Below, in pieces: positions 6,455-12,539 of a DNA stretch of 15,725 nucleotides. Every line of letters begins with the position of its first letter. Positions within the stretch are counted from its first letter, which is position 1. The DNA is taken from assembly GCA_900551365.1 (NCBI GenBank), contig URVZ01000038.1, positions 1-15,725 on the forward strand, written 5' to 3'. The notes under the pieces were generated by a model that was not told where the DNA came from, searched no databases, and saw nothing but the letters and a program-made list of their open reading frames with translations. The position numbers and the translations under genes were made by a program. This stretch comes from an uncultured Collinsella sp. (lineage in GTDB: Bacteria > Actinomycetota > Coriobacteriia > Coriobacteriales > Coriobacteriaceae).

Positions 6455-7834
6455 CTAATGCACAAACATGCGCACGAACTTGTGCTTCCAGCTTGCGTAA
6501 GGAGCATAGCGGAATGGCACGTCCAGCCACGTTGCCTTGTTCACGATGCTCTTCTTGTGGCTAAACGTATCGAAGCTCTCGCGTCCATGGTACTGCCCCA
6601 TACCGCTCGCACCCATGCCACCAAAGCCCATATGGCTCGTAGCCAAGTGCATAATCGTGTCGTTGACGCAGCCGCCGCCAAAGGGCACGTAACGCACAAA
6701 GCGCTGCTGAACTGCGCGATCCTGGCTAAAGATATACAGAGCCAGCGGCGTCGGACGATCCGTAATAAACGTCTCGGCCTCGTCTAGGCTCTCAAACGTC
6801 AGCACCGGCAAGATGGGGCCGAAAATCTCCTCCTGCATCACGGCGTCATCGGGGGTCACGCCGTCCAAAATCGTCGGCTCAATCTTGAGCGATGACTCGC
6901 GCGCCGTGCCTCCAAGCACAACCTTATCGGGATCGATCAGCCCACGCACGCGCGCAAAATGCTTGGCGTTGACGATATGCCCATAATCCTCGTTATCGAG
7001 CGGATGCTCGCCAAACATACGGCGGGCCTCTTCCCTGATGAGGTCCAGCAGCTCGTCGTGCACGCGCGCATCGACCAGCAGGTAGTCGGGCGCCACGCAG
7101 GTCTGCCCCACGTTGAGCCATTTACCAAAGGCGATACGCCGCGCCGCAACCTTCAAGTTTGCCGTCGCATCCACGATGCAGGGGCTCTTTCCGCCCAGCT
7201 CAAGCGTCACGGGCGTAAGGTTTTTACTTGCGCGCTCCATGACGAGTTTGCCGACCGGAACGCTACCGGTAAAGAAGATCTTGTCCCAGCACTCATCGAG
7301 CAGCGCTTCGTTTTCGGCGCGCCCGCCCTCGACAACCGTCACCAGGCACGGATCAAATGCCTCTTCACAGATTTGCTTGAGCACCGCGCTCGATGCCGGA
7401 GCATAGGCACTCGGCTTGATGACCACGGTATTGCCCGCGGCAAGGGCGCCGGCGAGCGGCTCGAGTGTTAGCAAAAACGGGTAGTTCCACGGAGCCATGA
7501 TGAGCGTGACGCCATAGGGCACGGCTTGCGTTTTGCACGCGCTCACGGCGTTGGCAAGGTCACACGGACGCAGGCGCGGACGACTCCATCGAGCCACGTG
7601 AGCGATCTGATGACGAATCTCGGAAAGCGACGTGCCGATCTCGCACATATATGCCTCGTCATGCGACTTTCCCAAATCGGTCTTGAGTGCATGGGCAATA
7701 TCGGCCTCGTGCGCCCGTACCGCATCGCGTAAACTCACGAGCGTGCGACGTCGGGCATCAACATCAAACGTAGCGTGCGTTTTAAAGTAAGTGCGCTGAT
7801 CGCCGACGATGCGCGCAATTTCCTCGGTGTTCAT
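6455..7834 (-). CDS. Aldehyde dehydrogenase, class 3-like
   Basis: This 459-aa NAD(P)-dependent aldehyde dehydrogenase oxidises an aldehyde to the acid. It shows PWNYPF (115-120), the cofactor loop FTGS (188-191), the general base in LELGGK (E212) and the catalytic cysteine in GQTC (C246), followed by EEIFGPILPV and the C-terminal GGMGASGMG. The length and the hydrophobic/basic C-terminal tail fit the short ALDH3-type subfamily, whose natural substrates are often medium- or long-chain aldehydes; the substrate here is not determined. The ATG at 7834 has a perfect AGGAGG that overlaps the stop region of the upstream alcohol dehydrogenase gene (9-bp gap). The two are therefore almost certainly co-transcribed and probably translationally coupled. 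Together they would carry an alcohol through its aldehyde to an acid, or the reverse for the first step. Confidence 0.93.
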   Translation of the reverse strand: MNTEEIARIVGDQRTYFKTHATFDVDARRRTLVSLRDAVRAHEADIAHALKTDLGKSHDEAYMCEIGTSLSEIRHQIAHVARWSRPRLRPCDLANAVSACKTQAVPYGVTLIMAPWNYPFLLTLEPLAGALAAGNTVVIKPSAYAPASSAVLKQICEEAFDPCLVTVVEGGRAENEALLDECWDKIFFTGSVPVGKLVMERASKNLTPVTLELGGKSPCIVDATANLKVAARRIAFGKWLNVGQTCVAPDYLLVDARVHDELLDLIREEARRMFGEHPLDNEDYGHIVNAKHFARVRGLIDPDKVVLGGTARESSLKIEPTILDGVTPDDAVMQEEIFGPILPVLTFESLDEAETFITDRPTPLALYIFSQDRAVQQRFVRYVPFGGGCVNDTIMHLATSHMGFGGMGASGMGQYHGRESFDTFSHKKSIVNKATWLDVPFRYAPYASWKHKFVRMFVH

Positions 7835-7843
7835 GGCACCCTC

Positions 7844-9064
7844 CTAGTTCTCGTCCTCAAACATACCACCCGCGACGACCTCGTACATACGCTCGAGCTC
7901 CAAGCGGTCCATCAAAAGCGGAACGGGGTACAGCGGATTGGCCTCGGCATCGGCATGCGCCGCCATCTCGGGAATGTCGGAGCGGCGAATGCCCGAGACA
8001 TATTTGGGGATTCCCAGGATCTCGTTCATGCGGTCGACCCAATCGATAAAGGCCTCGGCCGCAAGACTATCCTGCGCGGTAGCCGGCGCAATGCCCGCCA
8101 TGCGAGCAAGATCGGCAAGCTTGGGGGCGGCGGCGTCACCATAAGCGCGAAGCATGTGCGGCAGGATGATCGCGTTGGCCAAACCGTGCGGAATTCCGTA
8201 TCGGCCGCCCAGACTGTGCGCGATGGCATGCACATATCCGACATAGGAGCGGGTAAACGCAACGCCCGCCTTATACGCCGCCGAAAGCATATTGCGACGA
8301 GCGCGCATGTCGTCACCATGCTCATAGGCCTCGAGCAAATTGTCGTGGATAAGCTGCACCGCCTGTCGCGCCATCTTGCGCGTATAGGGCGTGGTGCTTC
8401 GCCCGATAAAGGCCTCAACGGCATGCGTCAGGGCGTCCATGCCCGTCTGCCCCGTAATGGAAGCGGGCAAGCCGCACGTAAACTCGGGGTCGTGGACTGC
8501 AAAACGCGGGATGAGCACAAAGTCGTTAATGGGGTATTTGTAGTGCGTCCCGTCATCGGTAATTACCGCCGCAAGCGTGACTTCGCTTCCCGTACCGGCG
8601 GTAGTGGGAACGGCGATGAGCAGCGGCAGGCGACGATGAATCCGCAGCAGGCCGCGCATCTTGTTGATGGGCTTGTTTGGCTGCGCAATGCGTGCGCCCA
8701 CGCCCTTGGCACAGTCCATGGCCGAGCCACCGCCAAAGCCGATAATGGCCTGGCAGGCGCTCTCTCGATACAGGGACGCCGCTTCTTCCACGTTTGAAAC
8801 CGTGGGGTTTGCACGCGTTTCGGCATAGACCGTAACGCCAATCCCCCTGCATGCGAGCGCCGTCTCGAGCGGTGCCGTGAGCCCCAGACGGGCAATGCCG
8901 GGATCCGTCACGATAAGGACCTTCTGGATCGAGCGCTTTTGAAGCACCGCGGGCACATCCTCGGCATGCTCTAAAATGCGCGGCTCGGTATAGGGCAGGA
9001 TCGGCAATGCAATGCGAAAAACCGTCTGATATGTTCGGCACCAGGCACGACGGGCTAGATGCAT
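7844..9064 (-). CDS. Iron-containing alcohol dehydrogenase
   Basis: This 406-aa type III (Fe-dependent) alcohol dehydrogenase has the nucleotide-binding GGGS (111-114), PTTAGTGSE (from 153) and metal ligands D210 and H214 (GMDALTHAVEAF), H279 and H293 (HAIAHSLGG...GIPHGLANA). The H279-H293 spacing of 14 equals that of FucO. The frame is open to 9145, but I chose the ATG at 9064 because AGGAG lies 8 bp upstream, and the palindrome at 9083-9098 would otherwise be inside the gene. The substrate is uncertain: family members act on 1,2-propanediol, butanol, ethanol, glycerol and others. It is the first gene of the operon with the aldehyde dehydrogenase. A -10-like TACAAT (9111-9116, read on -) lies upstream without a clear -35, so the 16-bp palindrome would sit just downstream of the start point. 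Confidence 0.93.
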   Translation of the reverse strand: MHLARRAWCRTYQTVFRIALPILPYTEPRILEHAEDVPAVLQKRSIQKVLIVTDPGIARLGLTAPLETALACRGIGVTVYAETRANPTVSNVEEAASLYRESACQAIIGFGGGSAMDCAKGVGARIAQPNKPINKMRGLLRIHRRLPLLIAVPTTAGTGSEVTLAAVITDDGTHYKYPINDFVLIPRFAVHDPEFTCGLPASITGQTGMDALTHAVEAFIGRSTTPYTRKMARQAVQLIHDNLLEAYEHGDDMRARRNMLSAAYKAGVAFTRSYVGYVHAIAHSLGGRYGIPHGLANAIILPHMLRAYGDAAAPKLADLARMAGIAPATAQDSLAAEAFIDWVDRMNEILGIPKYVSGIRRSDIPEMAAHADAEANPLYPVPLLMDRLELERMYEVVAGGMFEDEN

Positions 9065-9082
9065 AAAGGAAACTCCTTCATT

Positions 9083-9098
9083 TGTTGATTGGTCAACA
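9083..9098. promoter_or_regulatory. Operator-like 16-bp palindrome before the alcohol dehydrogenase operon
   Basis: TGTTGA-TTGG-TCAACA is a perfect 6-bp inverted repeat. It lies 18 bp upstream of the alcohol dehydrogenase start and 12 bp downstream of the -10-like TACAAT, where a repressor would block transcription. A related sequence, GTCAATCAATCAACA, lies at about 9149-9163. The size and symmetry fit a dimeric regulator such as a TetR- or MarR-type protein, but no regulator gene is adjacent. Confidence 0.4.
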
Positions 9099-9252
9099 TT
9101 TGCTCGACCGATTGTACTCATCGCGGCACGTAGACTGCCCGCCAAACGTCAATCAATCAACATCTTCATATTGTTCGGAGCTGCTTGGCGTCATCCGGTG
9201 TTAGTCTTTCAGGGTCCATTGGATTCACGTCCGCCGCAAAGGAGGCGCAAAG

Positions 9253-10146
9253 GTGCACGACATCTGGAACCCCTGGCATGGCTGCACGCGCGTCAGCGAG
9301 GGATGCGACAACTGCTACATGTATTACATGGACGGACAACGCGGTATCGACCCCTCCGTGATTACCAAAAGCAAGTCGGGCTTTACCTATCCCCTCCAGC
9401 GCCGCCGAGACGGCAGCTACAAAGTTCGCGCCGGCGAGCTTATCCGTATCTGCATGACGAGCGACTTCTTGTTGCCCGAGGCCGATCCCTGGCGGCCAGA
9501 GGTATGGGACATCATTCGCCAGAGGCCCGACGTAAAGTTCTTCATTCTGACCAAACGCCCCGAGCGTTTTTGCGACTGTCTGCCCAGCGACTGGGGAGAT
9601 GGCTGGCATAACGTCATGCTTAACGTAACCTGCGAAAACCAATGCAGGGCAAATGAGCGGATTCCCCTCCTGCTCGCCACGCCCGCAGCACACCGCGGCA
9701 TCATGTGTGCGCCGTTTATCGGAAGCGCGTCGGTCGAGAAAGCCGCGCCCGGTAGCCTTGGAAAGCCCGACGGCATCGAGCAGGTCATCGTGGGCGGAGA
9801 AAACTACGCAGGAGCTCGTCCCTGTCATTACGAATGGGTGCGCAATTTGCACGCTGAATGCGTGGCAGCAAATGCGACGTTCGCTTTCATCGAAACCGGA
9901 AGCACCTTCGTTAAGGACGGGCGATCATATCACCTTCGTGGTAAAAATCTGCAGAGCGAGCTGGCATGGAAATCGGGTCTACAGCATCGCGGCCGCCAAA
10001 TCGAATGGGATCTAAGGGATCCGCTCGGCTTGGAAATTCCCAGTTCGGAGCTTTGGGATCCGCCGTATTTTGAGTGGTGCGAAACCTGCGGAAGCAAGTT
10101 CATCTGCAACGGCTGCGTCCGCTGCGGGCTATGTGGACGCTGTTAG
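9253..10146 (+). CDS. Phage Gp37/Gp68-like (DUF5131) protein
   Basis: This 297-aa protein opens with IWNPWHGCTRVSEGCDNCY, the hallmark of the DUF5131/Gp37-Gp68 family, with cysteines C11, C18 and C21. The family occurs in phages and bacteria. The N-terminal cysteine cluster and predicted barrel have invited comparison with radical SAM enzymes, but I know of no settled function. The extreme C-terminus is an odd Cys-rich tail with C276, C279, C285, C288, C291, C294 and a terminal C297, spaced like a metal-binding ribbon. The start is GTG at 9253, chosen because AAAGGAGG lies 7 bp upstream; no ATG start in this frame has comparable support. It is divergent from the alcohol dehydrogenase operon, and no terminator is evident after it. 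Phage ancestry is possible, but no other phage gene is present. Confidence 0.88.
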   Translation: MHDIWNPWHGCTRVSEGCDNCYMYYMDGQRGIDPSVITKSKSGFTYPLQRRRDGSYKVRAGELIRICMTSDFLLPEADPWRPEVWDIIRQRPDVKFFILTKRPERFCDCLPSDWGDGWHNVMLNVTCENQCRANERIPLLLATPAAHRGIMCAPFIGSASVEKAAPGSLGKPDGIEQVIVGGENYAGARPCHYEWVRNLHAECVAANATFAFIETGSTFVKDGRSYHLRGKNLQSELAWKSGLQHRGRQIEWDLRDPLGLEIPSSELWDPPYFEWCETCGSKFICNGCVRCGLCGRC

Positions 10147-10191
10147 ACGGAAGCGGTTAAATTGTTTTATTAAAAATCATTCCTAATAGAC

Positions 10192-10219
10192 TTCACATTC
10201 AGTCTCATTTATGGATAAT
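10192..10219 (+). promoter_or_regulatory. Sigma-70-type promoter of the rubrerythrin gene
   Basis: TTCACA (10192-10197) and GATAAT (10214-10219) are separated by 16 bp, each one mismatch from consensus. They lie in the only clearly AT-rich stretch of this region, which may add an UP-like effect. The predicted start near 10226 gives a leader of about 80 nt. No convincing PerR or Fur box was seen, though rubrerythrins are often peroxide-regulated. Confidence 0.65.
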
Positions 10220-10237
10220 AGAACTCGTCAAGACGCA

Positions 10238-10300
10238 CGTCCGGAGAGGGCCCTTACGGGACCGGACGAGCGCGCAATCGCCATCGATCGAAAGGATCGA
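10238..10300 (+). promoter_or_regulatory. Structured leader of the rubrerythrin mRNA
   Basis: CGTCCGG (10238-10244) pairs with CCGGACG (10262-10268), enclosing a CCC-TTAC-GGG hairpin. Further down TCGATC (10284-10289) pairs with GATCGA (10295-10300) around GAAAG, so part of the Shine-Dalgarno AAAGGAT lies in this stem-loop. No known riboswitch class is recognised. Confidence 0.35.
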
Positions 10301-10303
10301 ATC

Positions 10304-10864
10304 ATGAAGTTTGTTTGCCCCGTTTGCGGTTATGTGGAAGAGTTCGACGGCGACCAGCTGCCCGAGGATTTTAAGTGCCCCCAGTGCGGCGTTCCCGGTT
10401 CTCGTTTCCTGAAGCAGGAGGAGGGCCAGCTCGAGTGGGCCGCCGAGCACGTCGTGGGCGTCGCCAAGATGGAGGGTGTCTCTGAGGACATCGTTGCCGA
10501 CCTGCGCGCCAACTTTGAGGGCGAGTGCTCTGAGGTCGGTATGTACCTGGCCATGGCTCGCGTCGCTCATCGCGAGGGCTATCCCGAGATCGGCCTGTAC
10601 TGGGAAAAGGCTGCCCACGAGGAGGCCGAGCATGCCGCCAAGTTCGCCGAGCTCCTGGGCGAGGTCGTGACCGACTCCACCAAGAAGAACCTCGAGATGC
10701 GCGTTGAAGCCGAGAACGGCGCCACCGCCGGCAAGACCGATCTTGCCAAGCGTGCCAAGGCCGCCGGCCTCGATGCCATCCACGACACCGTGCACGAGAT
10801 GGCTCGCGACGAGGCCCGCCACGGCAAGGCTTTCGCCGGCCTGCTCAAGCGCTACTTTGGCTAA
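10304..10864 (+). CDS. rbr: Reverse rubrerythrin (NADH peroxidase type)
   Basis: This 186-aa protein has a rubredoxin domain at the N-terminus (C5, C8, C25, C28) followed by a four-helix ferritin-like di-iron domain with FEGE (71-74), HEEAEH (105-110) and DEARH (169-173). That order is the reverse of classic rubrerythrin and matches the Clostridium-type enzyme that reduces hydrogen peroxide, and to some extent oxygen, with electrons from NADH through a reductase and rubredoxin. It acts in the cytoplasm as an oxidative-stress defence of anaerobes. The upstream frame runs through the promoter. The ATG at 10304 has AAAGGAT 7-8 bp before it and starts exactly at the rubredoxin motif. Codons are very strongly biased to preferred ones, which suggests high expression. 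It is monocistronic, with its own promoter and terminator. Confidence 0.95.
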   Translation: MKFVCPVCGYVEEFDGDQLPEDFKCPQCGVPGSRFLKQEEGQLEWAAEHVVGVAKMEGVSEDIVADLRANFEGECSEVGMYLAMARVAHREGYPEIGLYWEKAAHEEAEHAAKFAELLGEVVTDSTKKNLEMRVEAENGATAGKTDLAKRAKAAGLDAIHDTVHEMARDEARHGKAFAGLLKRYFG

Positions 10865-10898
10865 GCCAACCGCCTGAGACATAACCTCAAGCTCGATG

Positions 10899-10929
10899 AG
10901 GCCCGGACCGTATTGGTTCGGGCCTTTTT
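10899..10929 (+). terminator. Rho-independent terminator of the rubrerythrin gene
   Basis: AGGCCCGGACC (10899-10909) pairs with GGTTCGGGCCT (10915-10925), with one G-T pair and the loop GTATT. TTTTT follows at 10925-10929. The stem starts 34 bp after the stop codon. Confidence 0.92.
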
Positions 10930-10995
10930 CGTGCCTCACGAACTTGTTAACGCCCTGAAATAGGACCGCCTTCGGCATCGGCTTCTCGTCAAAAA

Positions 10996-11118
10996 CTAAG
11001 TGAGTAGACTTTTTGGAACTTGCCGAGCACACCACCCATATTGCTTTATAAAGCCGCAGGTAAATGACTTGTTGCAAAACGGCCTGGTCGCCAAAGTGCC
11101 AAAAGTCTACTCACTTAG
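10996..11118 (+). repeat. Copy B of the ~121-bp inverted-repeat element, complete
   Basis: The left arm CTAAGTGAGTAGACTTTTTG (from 10996) and the right arm CAAAAGTCTACTCACTTAG (ending at 11118) are perfect inverted repeats apart from five versus four T. Pairing continues imperfectly inward (GGAACTT against the complement of AAAGTGCC, then CGA/TCG). The same length and much of the same core recur at 12419-12539. The element sits in the convergent gap between the rubrerythrin terminator and the following - strand gene, and its right arm forms the last codons and stop of that gene. No target-site duplication is visible. Confidence 0.85.
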
Positions 11119-12234
11119 AACCGCAGCCGTCCACGATCGAGCCATTTTGTGTCTAGCGGGCATCTTTCCGTCGATTACTCCCAATTTTGTCCAGTCAATG
11201 AATAGTTCAGACCGGAGTAATGCCTCAGCCCTTTGCTCATCCGAGCTTTTATCACGATATTCAGCATCGAGCATCCTGCATACGGCCTTAACGATCGCGC
11301 GGAATCTATCCTCATCCGATATCTGTCTGTGTGTAAGGAGAAGCACATCGTAGCCCATGGCCTGAAGGGCCGTCATGCGGTCAGCGTCACGCAAGCCATC
11401 CCCTGCGCGTCCGTGCGAGGCCTTTCCCTGACATTCAATGGCCACCTGTCGCCTACCGTCCGGCGAAGAAAGAAGTAGGTCGATATATACACGGGACTTT
11501 CCCACAATCGCTCGAGCACTTGTGCTTAGTATCACTTCAACATTAAGCTCTATGCCACAAAAACCTTCGCCTCCCAGGGACCGCGGCAGTGCAAGCAACA
11601 AATTCGCCTCGACCTCAAAAGGCGATGCGGCACCCAATGGAACGAGTTGCGACACCTCCCTAAATCTATTGCCGTAACGTATCCCGCAAACATCTGAACA
11701 AAAACGGTGAAGGTCTCCGCCCAAAACCAAAGCGTCTCGACGCCATAAATTTGAGGCGGTGCCGTCCTCGGACGGACAGCGCACCCAACCGAACGTTGTC
11801 GAAATCGCGCCCGAATCAATTGCACGCGAAAGCTCCGCCTCAAGTGCCGCCGGCAGGGCACACACCGCAAACAAGCCACACATCTCCGCCAATACCAAAA
11901 GAAGCTGAAGATCCGTCAGATGCCGCAACATGATGAATGCCGTCAGTAGAGGAGACGTAATCAAAAACCCATGCTCCGTTTCCAGCACGGATTCCCTGGG
12001 AAGCTCACCAAGGAACAGCCGCTGCCTAATGCTGGCAGGACAAGTCCGTTTGTTTCTCGTCCGAACCAATGTATACAACGGAAAACCGAGCGCGACCGCA
12101 GCCGTCGGGTTGCGGGCGAGATCATATCGCTGCCGGTCTTCTTCCGGTCGTGGAAGCGGCGGACACAAAGCGCGGACTTGAGGAGGCAAACGCCAGTACC
12201 TAAAAGCCGATATGTCACAAAGTAGATCCTTCAT
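11107..12234 (-). CDS. AbiEi/DUF559-like protein with a PD-(D/E)XK-type C-terminus
   Basis: This 375-aa protein matches a layout I recall as common and multicopy in Coriobacteriia. The N-terminal half resembles AbiEi-type proteins (residues about 1-130, including LYTLVRTRNKR, ITSPLLTAF and LAEMCGLF). A linker with SPFEVEANLLLALPRSLGGEGF (from 204) leads to a Vsr/DUF559-like nuclease core, YIDLLL (D252) then AIECQGKASH (E267, Q269, K271, H274). It is predicted to be a DNA endonuclease-fold protein; a toxin, defence or regulatory role is inference. The frame opens with GTG at 12240; I prefer the ATG at 12234, but neither has a clear Shine-Dalgarno. Base composition is visibly less GC-rich than in the neighbours. 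Its last residues (LSE) and TAG stop come from repeat copy B, and copy C lies upstream, so repeats flank it on both sides. Confidence 0.7.
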   Translation of the reverse strand: MKDLLCDISAFRYWRLPPQVRALCPPLPRPEEDRQRYDLARNPTAAVALGFPLYTLVRTRNKRTCPASIRQRLFLGELPRESVLETEHGFLITSPLLTAFIMLRHLTDLQLLLVLAEMCGLFAVCALPAALEAELSRAIDSGAISTTFGWVRCPSEDGTASNLWRRDALVLGGDLHRFCSDVCGIRYGNRFREVSQLVPLGAASPFEVEANLLLALPRSLGGEGFCGIELNVEVILSTSARAIVGKSRVYIDLLLSSPDGRRQVAIECQGKASHGRAGDGLRDADRMTALQAMGYDVLLLTHRQISDEDRFRAIVKAVCRMLDAEYRDKSSDEQRAEALLRSELFIDWTKLGVIDGKMPARHKMARSWTAAVLSE

Positions 12235-12317
12235 AGGCACAGGAGAACACGAATTTCAACCCAGTCAGTCACGCATTGGCGCGAACGCACCAAAAATGGC
12301 GCCGAACGGACTGCCAA

Positions 12318-12395
12318 GTTTTCAACAGCCCTCCCCAACTGGCCAAAAGCTTGTCGAGAGCTGGACGAAGCCCTGTTGAAAACCCCATTTTTTTT
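12318..12395 (+). other. Long dyad with a T8 run in the leader of the AbiEi/DUF559-like gene
   Basis: GTTTTCAACAG (12318-12328) and CTGTTGAAAAC (12373-12383) are perfect 11-bp inverted repeats 44 nt apart, followed by TTTTTTTT at 12388-12395. On + it could act as a terminator with a large loop, but no + gene precedes it. On - it lies in the 293-bp region upstream of the 12234 start and could fold in the leader. The rest of 12235-12417 holds nothing that I recognise. Confidence 0.5.
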
Positions 12396-12418
12396 CTCAT
12401 GCAGAAGCTTTACGCGGC

Positions 12419-12539
12419 AAGTGAGTAGACTTTTTCGAACTTGCCGCGCAGGCCAGTCATCCTGCTTCTCAAAACCACAGGTAGATAGCTTGTTTCAAAA
12501 CGACCCGGTCGCCAAAGCGCCAAAAGTCTACTCACTTAG
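12419..12539 (+). repeat. Copy C of the ~121-bp inverted-repeat element, complete
   Basis: It aligns end to end without gaps to copy B, exactly 1421 bp further right. The left arm AAGTGAGTAGACTTTTT and right arm AAAAGTCTACTCACTTAG are the same. Core matches include GAACTTGCCG, CTTGTT and GGTCGCCAAAG. It differs just outside the left arm (GC instead of CT). Its right arm supplies the last three codons and the stop of pdxR. It has the same orientation as the other two copies. Confidence 0.85.

Noticed and set aside
7775..8797. Plus-strand ORF of 340 codons opposite the dehydrogenase genes
   Set aside because: It spans two well-supported antisense genes and shows no recognisable motif.
9166..9852. 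Minus-strand ORF of 228 codons opposite the DUF5131 gene
   Set aside because: Its last 17 residues look somewhat protein-like, but the bulk is antisense to a gene with clear family motifs and a strong ribosome site.
10205..11077. Minus-strand ORF of 290 codons opposite rubrerythrin
   Set aside because: It crosses the terminator and the left part of repeat copy B and is antisense to a highly biased gene.
10996..12539. CRISPR-like direct repeats
   Set aside because: There are only three ~121-bp copies, each internally palindromic and separated by genes, with no spacers and no cas genes.
10996..12539. Composite transposon
   Set aside because: The flanking repeats encode no transposase and no target-site duplication is visible; only a weaker 'framed module' interpretation is kept.
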